Assembly: GCF_014642405.1 (NCBI RefSeq)
Contig: NZ_BMIN01000002.1
Coordinates: 1 to 64,000, forward strand
Source: Pontibacillus salipaludis
GTDB taxonomy: Bacteria; Bacillota; Bacilli; Bacillales; BH030062
DNA length: 64,000 nucleotides
Direction: 5' to 3'
Below are positions 8,489 to 23,902 of this stretch, in pieces. Each line of letters starts with the position of its first letter. Position 1 is the stretch's first letter. The translations under genes and the position numbers were made by a program. The notes beneath the pieces are model-generated. The model saw only the letters and a program-made list of their open reading frames with translations. It made no database searches and was not told where the DNA came from.

Positions 8489-8552
8489 ACGGCAAAATCG
8501 AAGTCCAGCCAGATTCCACCAAAACATAGAAACTACTTACCATAATAAAAAA

Positions 8553-8581
8553 GAGACTACCTCAACTTGTGAGGTAGTCTC
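8553..8581 (-). terminator. Rho-independent terminator after murAA
   Basis: A 12-bp stem GAGACTACCTCA (8553-8564 with 8570-8581) has a 5-nt loop. On the minus strand it is followed by a run of T (complement of 8547-8552). It separates murAA from spoIID. Confidence 0.92.
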
Positions 8582-8600
8582 CTAGCTATTTGATATCTAA

Positions 8601-9917
8601 TTAAGAAGATAAGGATGATTTAACGTCAGTTTCTGGATGGTCTTCTTCTACATCAATTTCGTCATCAATGCGTTCAACATCTGCACCAAGTGCTGCTAAT
8701 TTGCCTTCAAAGTCGACATAGCCGCGGTCTAAGTGCTTCAAGTCGGTGACGCGTGTGTGACCGTCCGCTACTAAACCAGCTACGATAAGAGCAGCGGCTG
8801 CGCGAAGATCTGTAGCAGATACTTCTGCACCTTGTAAGGATGAAGGACCTTCTACAATAACAGAACGGCCTTCAATCTTCAGGTTCGCGTTCATACGACG
8901 GAATTCCTCTACGTGCATGAAACGGTTCTCGAAGACTGTCTCTGTAATGACACTTGTGCCTTCTGCTTGCAGCATAAGGGCCATCATTTGTGACTGCATA
9001 TCTGTTGGGAAGCCTGGATGCGGCATTGTCTTAAGGTCAACGGCTTTTAGCTTTTCAGGTCCAATAACACGCAGACCTTCGTCTTCCTCTTCGATAATGA
9101 CACCCATTTCTTCCATTTTGGCCACAAGGGACCTTAGATGCTCTTGTTCAGCACCTTTTACGAGTACGTTTCCTTTCGTAATCGCAGCAGCAACCATAAA
9201 TGTTCCTGCTTCAATACGGTCAGGAATAATGTTGTGCTCCGCGCCTACAAGTTTCTCAACACCTGTGATGCGGATCGTTTCTGTACCTGCACCGATGACT
9301 TTTGCTCCCATTTTATTCAGGTAGTTCGCTAAGTCAACGATTTCTGGCTCTTTGGCGCAGTTTTCAAGAACGGTTTTGCCTTCTGCTAAAGCAGCGGCCA
9401 TCATCACGTTCTCTGTTGCACCAACACTAGGAACGTCAAAGTAAATACGGGCGCCTTGTAGACGGCCTTCGGTATAAGCTTCAATGAAGCCGTTTCCGAC
9501 ATTTACTTTTGCTCCCATAGCTTCGAACCCTTTTAGGTGTTGATCAATTGGTCGAGAACCAATTGCACACCCTCCTGGTAGTGCTACTTTTGCATGCCCA
9601 TAACGTGCTAATAATGGGCCTAATACAAGGACAGAAGCTCTCATCTTGCGAACATACTCAAACGGTGCTTCTGTTGTCAGCTCTTTTGATGCATCAATTG
9701 TAACAGTGTTGTTTTCTACATTTACGTCGGCATTCATATATCGTAAAACTTCACTAATTGTATGAACATCAGCAAGAGCGGGTACGTCTTTTAAGATACT
9801 TTTTCCTTCACTAGCGATTAAACCTGCTGCGATGACAGGCAGAACAGCATTCTTTGCACCTTCAACTTTTACAGTGCCTGTTAACTTGCTGCCACCGCGG
9901 ACGATGATTTTTTCCAA
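8601..9917 (-). CDS. murAA: UDP-N-acetylglucosamine 1-carboxyvinyltransferase MurAA
   Basis: MurA transfers enolpyruvate from PEP to UDP-GlcNAc, the first committed step of peptidoglycan synthesis. GAKNA near residue 22 holds the conserved Lys-Asn, and [14 protein letters not shown] carries the catalytic Cys117. I start at TTG 9917: it gives MEKIIVRGG as in B. subtilis and places GGAGG nine bases upstream, whereas the ATG at 9923 would be only three bases from it. The C-terminus ends in an acidic tail. A second MurA is encoded at 46586-47872. Confidence 0.96.
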   Translation of the reverse strand: MEKIIVRGGSKLTGTVKVEGAKNAVLPVIAAGLIASEGKSILKDVPALADVHTISEVLRYMNADVNVENNTVTIDASKELTTEAPFEYVRKMRASVLVLGPLLARYGHAKVALPGGCAIGSRPIDQHLKGFEAMGAKVNVGNGFIEAYTEGRLQGARIYFDVPSVGATENVMMAAALAEGKTVLENCAKEPEIVDLANYLNKMGAKVIGAGTETIRITGVEKLVGAEHNIIPDRIEAGTFMVAAAITKGNVLVKGAEQEHLRSLVAKMEEMGVIIEEEDEGLRVIGPEKLKAVDLKTMPHPGFPTDMQSQMMALMLQAEGTSVITETVFENRFMHVEEFRRMNANLKIEGRSVIVEGPSSLQGAEVSATDLRAAAALIVAGLVADGHTRVTDLKHLDRGYVDFEGKLAALGADVERIDDEIDVEEDHPETDVKSSLSS

Positions 9918-9949
9918 GGTCATTCCCCTCCGCGTCCATTTTCTCTATA

Positions 9950-10690
9950 TTAATATTCACTCGTTATTATCGGCGTTCCAAATATGAGGGTTGTCTTTGC
10001 GCCCATTCCTTGCCGAAGGGCATACTGAACATTCATCGCCCCATTGTCCGAGTAAGGAAGCGCCTGATTCCATTCATTTGTAAATCCGGTTACTGAAATA
10101 AAACCTGGTTCTGTTATTGTTTGTAGTTTTTCGATTTCTAGTCTTGTACTAAATTTTTCAAGCAGTAAAACACCATTCATTTTATCATTTTTATCCGCTT
10201 TCACACAAGTAAAAATTGTGGTATTTTCTTGAAAATAGGCAGTTTTAGTCTGATTAAGTCGACGTGTAACGAACTTAGCTGTTTCTTCGTCCCATGTTTG
10301 GCCAGTCATTTTATAAATGATCTCCGCATACGGGGCTGCCTCTTTAGACACAATCACTATAAACTGTTCGGATTCAAGCATTGTTTTTTGATGGTTCTTT
10401 GCGACTATTTTACTTGCAGCTTCCGTTTCTTCTTTTGAAATGGTGAAATTTGATTGCGTTTCTTTTAGCTGTTTCATAAGGGTAGGAAGGTGTTTCTCCT
10501 GAACTTTTTCCTTCATGACAATTTCCCAATGTGTCATTGAAAGCCCCTCTTCAGAGAGAAAGGTGGATATATCATGGAGTGGTTGCAATGGCGACTGGGG
10601 TCTCCCGCCAGCACTTATTTGAGAAACGTATGAGTTCAGTGTAACTGCCAATAAAATGACAATAAAAAATGGTTTCGTTTTGTTTAACAT
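9950..10690 (-). CDS. ywmB: YwmB-family exported protein
   Basis: The 246-residue protein has an N-terminal hydrophobic signal/anchor (FFIVILLAVTLNSYVSQ) and then a soluble region rich in Lys and Glu. It matches the YwmB family, which has a TATA-box-binding-protein-like fold and is conserved upstream of murAA in Bacillus. The ATG at 10690 is chosen because GAGAGG lies six bases before it and the signal peptide begins there; the ATG at 10753 lacks such a site. Function is unknown. It is 32 bp from murAA. Confidence 0.85.
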   Translation of the reverse strand: MLNKTKPFFIVILLAVTLNSYVSQISAGGRPQSPLQPLHDISTFLSEEGLSMTHWEIVMKEKVQEKHLPTLMKQLKETQSNFTISKEETEAASKIVAKNHQKTMLESEQFIVIVSKEAAPYAEIIYKMTGQTWDEETAKFVTRRLNQTKTAYFQENTTIFTCVKADKNDKMNGVLLLEKFSTRLEIEKLQTITEPGFISVTGFTNEWNQALPYSDNGAMNVQYALRQGMGAKTTLIFGTPIITSEY

Positions 10691-10784
10691 TACAACCTCT
10701 CCCCTTCTGAAAAAAATCATATTTCCAGTATCAACAGGAGAGGGCCCAAACATACTTGAAACCCTTCGACAGTTCTCGAGAGAA

Positions 10785-10806
10785 AAACTGCCTCAAGCGG
10801 CAGTTC
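10785..10806 (-). terminator. Terminator between ywzB and ywmB
   Basis: AACTGCC (10786-10792) pairs with GGCAGTT (10799-10805). On the minus strand the stem is followed by TTTCTC. It lies immediately 3' of the ywzB stop, so ywzB and ywmB are probably separate transcripts at least in part. Confidence 0.75.
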
Positions 10807-10809
10807 TTC

Positions 10810-11040
10810 TTATAATAAAAACTTTAAATTCTGAGACCATTGCAAGTAATCTAAGAAGAAGTTACTTACAGCTGTTCCAATCGTAATCGTAAGGAACATA
10901 AGCAGCACTCGCGCTTCGAATATCCGTCCCTTCTTGATTATGCCATCTAAGTTGATTGCTTGTAATAGACGCCACGTAATCAAAATAAAAACAATATGGG
11001 AAATCATGTTCGTAAGCGATTGATACCCTACTAAATCCAT
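10810..11040 (-). CDS. ywzB: YwzB, DUF1146 membrane protein
   Basis: A 76-residue protein with two membrane spans (about 9-29, SHIVFILITWRLLQAI, and 45-65, VLLMFLTITIGTAVSNFFL). It fits the DUF1146/YwzB family, found beside ywmB-murAA and the atp operon in Bacillus. The start has AAAGGTGTG upstream. Role unknown. Confidence 0.85.
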   Translation of the reverse strand: MDLVGYQSLTNMISHIVFILITWRLLQAINLDGIIKKGRIFEARVLLMFLTITIGTAVSNFFLDYLQWSQNLKFLL

Positions 11041-11302
11041 CTGTTGTCACACCTTTCAAGACCATTCAATGCTTTGTCATTTAAACTGTGACATTCGCAT
11101 TGATAAATGTCAATCTAGGGGCGCGACTAGGTATACCATTCCTTTTTCCGAAGCCCTCTAAACCTATTAGGCTCGAGAAAAGTTAATTCCCCTTCACTAA
11201 TATCGGATGTCATGTTAAGATTTTGAAGTTTTTGGTACTTATTACTTGGAATAACTGAGACATTTTTGTATGGATGGGGCCTATACGTTTGTAAAGTGCT
11301 TG

Positions 11303-11492
11303 GGGTGTATGGGGAACGACTCGCTTTCCGCGGGCGGCCCCACACGACGTGGGGTCGTTCGACGTTGGCTATTGACGTGATGGTTTTAGTCGAACTTCCT
11401 CTTTCTTTTTCGAACCTCCTCCTTACTACGTTCAGTCCGGGGTCTCGTCGACCTCTTTCTCCCGCAGGAGTCTCCCCGTTCCCCATACACCC
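11303..11492. repeat. Palindromic GC-rich element, 190 bp, inverted orientation
   Basis: Outer arms GGGTGTATGGGGAAC (11303-11317) and its exact complement (11478-11492) bound an interior with the family core (CGACTCGCTTTCCGCGGGC near the left end, TCTCCCGCAGGAGTCTCCCC near the right). It is about 63 bp longer than the other copies, with extra sequence around 11340-11400. Confidence 0.85.
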
Positions 11493-11818
11493 ATTGCTAT
11501 AATGTACACACGGCCCCGCCGCTAAAGGCCAGTAAAGGTTCCATATATCTCTCTTGTTTCCGTCAACTCCCTAAATGGTAAAGGTGGTTCAGGAAATTAC
11601 CAGCTTGCTGCAGTAGTTAAAGCCTCGCTAATAAAGCCGAAGGTAGACTAAGACCCTCACTTCAATACACAAACTCGAACGCCCCCAAGTGGTTTGGTGC
11701 TGTGGAATGCCGGTGATTATATTGAATCACCTTTGCCAAATAGAGAGAAGGAAATGTGCCATGTATGGTGGGCTTCAGAGCACTTATAATACGCGGTCCG
11801 TTCACCTTATTAACGTCA

Positions 11819-11945
11819 GGGCTTGCTGTGGGACGACGAGACTCCCGCGGGGTGAGGAGCCTAGGTAAGACCCCGGACTGAGCGCCAGCGAAGGAGGAGG
11901 CTTACCAGCTCCCCGCAGGAAAGCGAGTTGTCCCACAGCAAGCCC
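11819..11945. repeat. Palindromic GC-rich element, 127 bp
   Basis: Arms GGGCTTGCTGTGGGAC (11819-11834) and the exact complement (11930-11945) enclose the family core (GAGACTCCCGCGGGG, AGACCCCGGA, GGAGGAGGCT, AAAGCGAGTT). The length is identical to the copy at 33541-33667. Confidence 0.9.
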
Positions 11946-12011
11946 AAGCACCTACCTGGTAACGGACCCTACCTATGTTGCCTCAGTTTGTGGAAAAAGG
12001 AGGACAAGAAA

Positions 12012-12501
<490 letters not shown>

Positions 12502-12504
12502 TTA

Positions 12505-13935
<1,431 letters not shown>

Positions 13936-13962
13936 TTACTTTCACGTTCATCCAGGGCTCGC

Positions 13963-14829
<867 letters not shown>

Positions 14830-14864
14830 TCACCACCCTTTCTTCAAAGGTTGCTTATCTGATC

Positions 14865-14893
14865 TTCAAAGTAGCCCATTAGGCCACTTTGAA
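14865..14893 (-). other. Intercistronic stem-loop between atpA and atpG
   Basis: TTCAAAGTAGCC (14865-14876) pairs with GGCCACTTTGAA (14882-14893), with one G-U pair and a 5-nt loop. No T tract follows on the minus strand, so an RNA processing or stabilising element is more likely than a terminator. Confidence 0.6.
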
Positions 14894-14904
14894 AACCGGT
14901 TAAA

Positions 14905-16422
<1,518 letters not shown>

Positions 16423-16434
16423 TCACCCCTATCA

Positions 16435-17546
<1,112 letters not shown>

Positions 17547-17553
17547 TTACATT

Positions 17554-17605
17554 AGAAAAACTCGGCTTTTTACTCCCCATAAGGGTGAAAAGTCGGAGTT
17601 TTTCT
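17554..17605 (-). other. Stem-loop between atpE and atpF
   Basis: AGAAAAACTC (17554-17563) pairs with GAGTTTTTCT (17596-17605), and inner CTTTT pairs with AAAAG, giving a long imperfect hairpin that on the minus strand ends in T-rich sequence. It lies between the c-subunit and b-subunit genes, where a partial terminator or mRNA-stabilising structure would raise c-subunit output. Confidence 0.65.
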
Positions 17606-17694
17606 ATGTATCTTTTATTCTATTCAATTCTTTAAAGGTATAAGGAATGGCGAAGACAATACTGGTCGTACTCCGCCATTTGATTCAAAATCTA

Positions 17695-17922
<228 letters not shown>

Positions 17923-17960
17923 CTAAGATATTAGATAATGCATTACTTAAATTTTATAAA

Positions 17961-19087
<1,127 letters not shown>

Positions 19088-19089
19088 GT

Positions 19090-19308
19090 TTAATCTTCTC
19101 CCGTGTATTTTCGCACTAAATAGATCGTGCCATATGTACCTGCGGCTAGTCCGGTGAAAAGACCTAGGATTAAAAAGAGTGGTGATGTGGTAAACTGGTT
19201 ATCAAGCCAACGTCCAAAAAAAATTCCTACTAATGTGCATCCGGATAGTTGGGATAAGATCCCACTCGTTAATGCCATTGCTTTAAATGGATTATCGTTC
19301 GAGGCCAT
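19090..19308 (-). CDS. atpZ: AtpZ/AtpI-family protein, first gene of the atp operon
   Basis: A 72-residue protein with two membrane spans (TSGILSQLSGCTLVGIFFG and SPLFLILGLFTGLAAGTYGT) separated by RWLDNQF, the AtpZ family pattern. Such proteins are proposed to work with AtpI in ion supply to the ATP synthase. The start is ATG 19308, eight bases after GTGGGAG; the in-frame GTG at 19323 would be part of that ribosome binding site. Confidence 0.88.
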   Translation of the reverse strand: MASNDNPFKAMALTSGILSQLSGCTLVGIFFGRWLDNQFTTSPLFLILGLFTGLAAGTYGTIYLVRKYTGED

Positions 19309-19388
19309 GAAAACAGCTCCCACCTAGTTTTCATAGATATCTTAAAAATTTTGTCGATTTATGAAAACCTTATCATTCCGCTTAAATT

Positions 19389-19417
19389 AGCATACAATAG
19401 GGGTTTTCTATTGTCAA
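19389..19417 (-). promoter_or_regulatory. Sigma-A promoter of the atp operon
   Basis: On the minus strand TTGACA (19412-19417) and TATGCT (19389-19394) are separated by 17 bp, about 80 bp before the atpZ start. The -35 is perfect and the -10 has two mismatches to consensus. Confidence 0.8.
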
Positions 19418-19421
19418 TCCG

Positions 19422-19615
19422 TTTGTGAAGAAAAGTCATCGCTGTAAAAATATGTGAGAACACATTCTTAATATCACAAATTCATTATTTCACAAGTGCA
19501 CCCGTATTGTACACAAATCCCTTGCGGAAATCAAAAGTATTTTTTGGTTATGAAACGCTTACTCACTCTTCTATTTCGATACTGGTTACTTTGTGACGTT
19601 TTTGTGAATTTTTTT
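19422..19615. promoter_or_regulatory. Cluster of TTTGTGA-like motifs upstream of atp
   Basis: Plus-strand TTTGTGAAG (19422-19430), TATGTGAGA (19451-19459), TTTGTGACG (19590-19598) and TTTGTGAAT (19602-19610), plus inverted copies TCACAAA (19474-19480) and TTTCACAAG (19488-19496), lie within 195 bp upstream of the atp promoter. TTTGTGAAT is the reported ResD-binding consensus of B. subtilis. A 25-bp part recurs at 24651-24675. The regulator is inferred, not shown. Confidence 0.4.
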
Positions 19616-19618
19616 AAT

Positions 19619-19664
19619 AGAGGCTGTTCCAAAAGTTACTACTAAAACTTTTGGAACAGCCTCT
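19619..19664 (+). terminator. Isolated 19-bp palindromic hairpin with T tract
   Basis: AGAGGCTGTTCCAAAAGTT (19619-19637) pairs perfectly with 19646-19664 and is followed on the plus strand by TTTTTT. It looks like a plus-strand terminator, yet no plus-strand gene precedes it. It may shield the atp upstream region or be the remnant of a mobile element end. Confidence 0.65.
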
Positions 19665-19765
19665 TTTTTATGGGGTCTATATTATATGGTAAAACACGTC
19701 GGAATTAGACGAATTTTGTTTTGGAGTTTTCTTCGTTCTTTTGGTGGTGAGTGACTGGACTTCGG

Positions 19766-20205
19766 ATCGTTGTCGTGCGCTTTCTGGTCATGCTGGGTTG
19801 AGTTTGGGCCGTGCGTTCGGGCTTTCTGGCCGTGCGGAGATGGATTTGGGCCGTGGCGGCGAGTTTTCTGGCCGTGATCGTATGGATTTGAGCCGTCGCG
19901 GCGAGTTTTCTGGCCGTGCTCGCATGGATTTGAGCCGTCTTAGCAGATTTTCTGGCCGTGCTCGCATGGATTCAGGCCGTCGCGGCGAGTTTTCTGGCCG
20001 TAATCGTATGGATTTGAGCCGTCCCAGCAGGCTTTCTGGCCGTGCGGAGATGGATTTGAGCCGTCGCAGCAGGCTTTCTGGCCGTGCTCGCATGAATTTG
20101 ATCCGTCCCAACAGGCTTTCTAGCCGTGCTCGCTTGGATTTAGGCCGTCGCGCCGAGCTTTCTGGCCGTGCGGAGATGGATTTGGGCGGTCCCAATCACG
20201 ATCCG
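19766..20205. repeat. 21-bp module tandem array (42-bp double units)
   Basis: GCCGT or a close variant recurs every 21 bp from 19766 through about 20190, roughly 20 modules. Two alternating types make a 42-bp unit: GCCGTGCTCGCATGGATTTG and GCCGTCGCAGCAGGCTTTCT, each plus one base. It fills the space between the Vpr-like gene and the hairpin at 19619. Frames are open on both strands because 42 is a multiple of three; they predict Arg-rich 14-residue repeats but have no ribosome binding site. Confidence 0.92.
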
Positions 20206-20241
20206 GCCCTTAAGTGAACAAAAGAGTCCCCTCCCCTCTTA

Positions 20242-22425
20242 TTAAGGAAAGGTTTGACCAATTGTTATTGGTGTATCGAATGACTGTGTTACTCCGTCTT
20301 TTTTAACTGTTACAACGGCTAGGTAGGTTCCGTCTTGCCCGACTTCTTTTTCAGTAAGCGTTCCTTCTACTACGCCTCGTTCGACATCTTCGTTCATAAA
20401 TAGCGGTCTAATATAGCGAAGCGTTTCTGGATCATATAAGTCCACTTCTAGGACGTCAGCTGCTAATGGGAGATAGAGTTTGTACTGATATTCTTCGTCT
20501 GAGAACGGCTTAAGTGTGAATTCCAGTCCCATGGCGCGTGGAAATTCTGCTTTTTTAGTTAGGGCTAAGTAAGGTAGTTGATAGGTTTTGTGATTATCTT
20601 TTAACTCAAGCCATCCTTGAACAAATGATTCATCCAGTTGTAAATTCCGCTGGTGGATCGATAATGAAATAGGGACGGTTTTCTTTTCGCCTGGTTGAAG
20701 TGCAAAACTCATGGGCAGTTGGAAACGGACTCCTTGTTCTTGTTTCGGGATCGTGAATCGGTAATCTTGTGTTTCGTCACTTGCATTTTCCACTGTAATT
20801 GTGGTTTCCCGCGTTTCAGTGTCGTCGAGTATTCGACCAAAGGCTAAACGACCATTATAAAGAATGGATGAAGGCTTGATCGCTTCAAGTGGTTCAATGC
20901 GCCCCATTCCTTGTGAAATGGGTTGAACGTTCTCACCGTTCTCTTCTTTTAGAACCGTAGCGGTTGAAAGGAGGGCTGCTTTTAGTTTTTCAGGGCCCCA
21001 ATCAGGGTGCGCCTCTTTCAGTAAAGCTAGCGCCCCAGCGACATGCGGAGCTGCCATACTTGTGCCCTGCAGGTCTTTATAACCTCCTGGCACGGTGCTA
21101 GAAATGGCAACTCCCGGTGCGACGATATCGGGCTTAATGTCCCAATTCCATGTTACAGGTCCTTTTGAACTAAAGCTTGCAATTGTATCTTCATGCGTCT
21201 GGTACTTCGTATCGAGCCAGTTATTTGTATCCGCAATTTTTTTCTTGAGCCATTTGCCTTGTTGTTTCGTTAGAGAAGCGACAGGGATGGTCACTTCTCC
21301 TTCGATTGCCCCTTGTAGTTTCCCATCTTCATTATTGTAGATGAGGGCTGCTACGGCTCCGGCTTTTTGAGCCATCATAGCTTTTTCAGTAAACGTGATC
21401 TCTCCACGCTCAAGTAAAGCGATTTTACCACGAAGGTTGTTTGAGATTTGGATGTCAAGACCGGCCGAAGCAATCGAGTACGTTTTTTTAAGATCCCATG
21501 GAACTGAACCCATCATTGGTGCAACGGGGATTGCTTTACGGGAAAGAGAATCATAGAGGTATGGAATTTGAATGGGAGGCGTCGATGCTCCGACTGCAAT
21601 GGACTTAACTGCTGTCGCGGGGGAACCGACCGTCCACTCGCCAGGACCTGAGTTGCCGTTTGAAATGACCATGGCCACGCCCATATCTACAGCTTGATTT
21701 ACGGCGATACTTGTAGGCCAGTCTGGACCGTTCACAGAACTGCCCAGGGAGAGGTTGATAATATCCATTCCGTCTTCAACCGCCTGTTCGATCGCTGCAA
21801 TAACTTGAACGGAAGAACCAATGCCACCCGGACCAAGGGCACGGTATCCATAAAGTTCGGCATCTGGAGCCATCCCTTTAAGCTTTCCATCGGCTGCAAT
21901 AATACCTGCAACGTGTGACCCATGAAGCGTTGGCTCCCCTTGCGTTTCTAGTGTTTCCATCGGATCTTCATCAAGATCAACAACATCATATCCGCCTTTA
22001 TAATTCTTCTTCAGATCAGGATGCGTGTAATCAATGCCTGTATCAATTACCCCAACCTTAACTCCTTTACCGGTGTAGGAAGTGGACCGAAATGGATCTT
22101 TGTCTTCTAAAACGAAAGGAACACTTTCATTGATATGTACCTGATAGGTTTGCTCAGGGAAAGATTGCTCTACGAAGTCTGACTTCTCTACCCGTTCTAA
22201 GTCACGAACCGTCCCTTTAAGAGCTAAGCCTTGAAGAAGCGTATCGTACACTTGAATGACTTCGACACGAGGGTGGTACTTTTCTATATACTCTTTCCAC
22301 TTGTGTGCATCATCTTCGACCTCGATAATAATCGACTCCAGCTCACGCTTTCCTAACGCGATCTCGCCTGGAATATTCATCATAAATAGACCTGCAAGCA
22401 TCAAAACCACAACAACCCTCTTCAC
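20242..22425 (-). CDS. Secreted subtilisin-family (S8) serine protease, Vpr-like
   Basis: A 727-residue extracellular protease. Order of parts: signal peptide (VVVVLMLAGLFMMNIP), inhibitor I9 propeptide (about 30-95), S8 catalytic domain with Asp in GVIDTGIDYTHPDL, His in LHGSHVAG and Ser in QGTSMAAPHVAG, a PA domain inserted between His and Ser (ALLERGEITFTEKAMMAQKAGAVA region), and a C-terminal beta-rich region of Fn3-like type. This layout matches Vpr-class minor extracellular proteases. It stands alone between two repeat arrays; the promoter is not evident. Confidence 0.92.
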   Translation of the reverse strand: MKRVVVVLMLAGLFMMNIPGEIALGKRELESIIIEVEDDAHKWKEYIEKYHPRVEVIQVYDTLLQGLALKGTVRDLERVEKSDFVEQSFPEQTYQVHINESVPFVLEDKDPFRSTSYTGKGVKVGVIDTGIDYTHPDLKKNYKGGYDVVDLDEDPMETLETQGEPTLHGSHVAGIIAADGKLKGMAPDAELYGYRALGPGGIGSSVQVIAAIEQAVEDGMDIINLSLGSSVNGPDWPTSIAVNQAVDMGVAMVISNGNSGPGEWTVGSPATAVKSIAVGASTPPIQIPYLYDSLSRKAIPVAPMMGSVPWDLKKTYSIASAGLDIQISNNLRGKIALLERGEITFTEKAMMAQKAGAVAALIYNNEDGKLQGAIEGEVTIPVASLTKQQGKWLKKKIADTNNWLDTKYQTHEDTIASFSSKGPVTWNWDIKPDIVAPGVAISSTVPGGYKDLQGTSMAAPHVAGALALLKEAHPDWGPEKLKAALLSTATVLKEENGENVQPISQGMGRIEPLEAIKPSSILYNGRLAFGRILDDTETRETTITVENASDETQDYRFTIPKQEQGVRFQLPMSFALQPGEKKTVPISLSIHQRNLQLDESFVQGWLELKDNHKTYQLPYLALTKKAEFPRAMGLEFTLKPFSDEEYQYKLYLPLAADVLEVDLYDPETLRYIRPLFMNEDVERGVVEGTLTEKEVGQDGTYLAVVTVKKDGVTQSFDTPITIGQTFP

Positions 22426-22510
22426 AATTCCACCACCCTTTTATCCTATCTTCTGAAAGAACCCTCCACTTCATACATACAAAAACACTTTTGTGCTGTG
22501 CAGAGCTGCA

Positions 22511-22673
22511 GGGTGCCTGGCACGCTTTAGTGCTGTGCTGTAGTGCTGGGTGTCTGGCACGCTTTAGTACTGTGCAGTAACACTGGGTGTCTGGCACGCT
22601 TTAGTGCTGTGCTGTAACGCTGGGTGTCTGGCACGCTTTAGTGCTGTGCTGTAATGCTGGGTGTCTGGCACGC
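22511..22673. repeat. 37-bp-pitch palindromic repeat, 5 units
   Basis: Cores of GGGTGTCTGGCACGC type start at 22511, 22548, 22585, 22622 and 22659, each 37 bp apart, with spacers like TTTAGTGCTGTGCTGTAACG. The array occupies most of the 300 bp between the mnaA terminator and the protease start. Confidence 0.93.
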
Positions 22674-22688
22674 TTTAGGTGGGTAAAG

Positions 22689-22724
22689 AAAAAAGCAAGG
22701 GGCGCTTAGCCCTCTTGCTTTTTT
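22689..22724 (-). terminator. Rho-independent terminator after mnaA
   Basis: AAAAAAGCAAGGGGC (22689-22703) pairs with GCCCTCTTGCTTTTTT (22709-22724) with one mismatch and a 5-nt loop, followed by a T run on the minus strand. Confidence 0.88.
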
Positions 22725-22726
22725 GG

Positions 22727-23881
22727 TTAGTCGTCTTTGGTTGTGAATGGTTGTGGTTTTTCTTCTTGGTAGTTGAAGAAGTAACGCATGGCTTCGGCGA
22801 TACGCGCTGATGCTTGGCCGTCTCCGTATGGGTTGGAGGCTTTGGCCATTGCTTCGTATGCTGTATCGTCTGAGAGCAATTCGTTTGCCATAGAGAAGAT
22901 GTTTTCTTCGTCTGTTCCGGCAAGCTTCAATGTACCTGCTTTAATTCCTTCAGGACGTTCAGTTGTGTCACGAAGGACAAGGACTGGTACACCAAGAGAA
23001 GGCGCTTCTTCTTGAACGCCGCCACTGTCGGTCATGATCAGGTGGGATCTTGACGCGAAGTTGTGGAAGTCGATTACGTCTAACGGTTCAATTAAATGGA
23101 TACGGTCATCGCTGCCTAAGATTTCGTTGGCTGCTTCTTGAACCGCTGGGTTTAAGTGAACCGGGTAAACCACTTCAACATCTTCATGTGTATCAACTAA
23201 ACGCTTGATGGCTTTGAACATACCGCGCATTTTGTCACCTAGGTTTTCGCGACGGTGAGCCGTCACGAGCACAAGACGTTTATCTTTTGTCTTCTCTAGG
23301 ATCTCATGTGCATAATCGTCTTTAACGGTTGTTTTCAGCGCATCAATCGCTGTGTTTCCTGTAACAAACAAGCTGTCTTCAGGTTTATTTTCATCCAATA
23401 GATTCTGCTTGGATTGATTCGTTGGTGTGAAATGAAGGTCGGCCATAACGCCTGTTAGCTGGCGATTCATTTCTTCTGGGAATGGAGAGTATTTATTCCA
23501 AGTGCGAAGTCCTGCCTCTACGTGCCCTACTGGGATCTGGTTGTAGTAAGCGGCAAGGCTTGCTGCAAATGTTGTTGTTGTATCACCATGCACAAGCACC
23601 ACATCTGGCTTTGTTTCCTTCATAACGTTATCTAAACCTTCAAGCGCACGCGTTGTAATCTCTGCTAGAGTTTGACGCGATTTCATAATGTTCAGGTCGT
23701 AATCAGGGGCAATGCCAAAGATGTTCATCACTTGATCAAGCATTTCACGATGCTGGGCTGTCACGGTTACTATTGGTTCAAATTGGTCTGAACGTTTTTT
23801 TAGTTCCAAGACAAGAGGCGCCATCTTAATCGCTTCAGGTCTTGTCCCAAAAATCGTCATCACCTTAATTCGTTGGCTCAT
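22727..23881 (-). CDS. mnaA: UDP-N-acetylglucosamine 2-epimerase (non-hydrolysing)
   Basis: Converts UDP-GlcNAc to UDP-ManNAc for teichoic acid linkage units or other wall polymers. About 384 residues, GT-B fold: N-terminal FGTRPEAIKMAPL, central HGDTTTTFAASLAAYY and HVEAGLRT, and C-terminal SGGVQEEAPSLGVPVLVLR with TTERPEG. The ATG at 23881 is chosen since GGAG lies eight bases before it and the protein then begins MSQRIKVMTIFGTRPE like homologues. It is 21 bp after upp, so the two are probably one operon. Confidence 0.95.
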   Translation of the reverse strand: MSQRIKVMTIFGTRPEAIKMAPLVLELKKRSDQFEPIVTVTAQHREMLDQVMNIFGIAPDYDLNIMKSRQTLAEITTRALEGLDNVMKETKPDVVLVHGDTTTTFAASLAAYYNQIPVGHVEAGLRTWNKYSPFPEEMNRQLTGVMADLHFTPTNQSKQNLLDENKPEDSLFVTGNTAIDALKTTVKDDYAHEILEKTKDKRLVLVTAHRRENLGDKMRGMFKAIKRLVDTHEDVEVVYPVHLNPAVQEAANEILGSDDRIHLIEPLDVIDFHNFASRSHLIMTDSGGVQEEAPSLGVPVLVLRDTTERPEGIKAGTLKLAGTDEENIFSMANELLSDDTAYEAMAKASNPYGDGQASARIAEAMRYFFNYQEEKPQPFTTKDD

Positions 23882-23902
23882 GTCGTTCACTCCAAACAAA
23901 AC

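Larger units (their letters stand above)
11041..12011. other. One-kilobase gene-free region with repeat elements and gene debris
   Basis: No supported gene lies between ywzB and atpC. The region holds a 190-bp palindromic element (11303-11492), a decayed partial copy (about 11579-11645) and a 127-bp palindromic element (11819-11945). A minus-strand frame covers 11127-11486; its last 45 codons (11127-11265) read like protein (KNVSVIPSNKYQKLQNLNM) while its upstream part is repeat sequence. This may be the tail of a broken gene that I do not recognise. Confidence 0.6.

Noticed and set aside
11303-11945. Complete insertion sequence
   Set aside because: The inverted-repeat elements carry no transposase frame; at most they are non-autonomous elements.
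19741-20217. 158-residue Arg-rich repeat protein on the plus strand
   Set aside because: The frame is open only because the 42-bp period is divisible by three; the opposite strand is open as well. It has no ATG with a ribosome binding site and no detectable relative.
20242-22425. Intracellular subtilisin
   Set aside because: A signal peptide, propeptide, PA insertion and C-terminal beta domains are present, so it is secreted.
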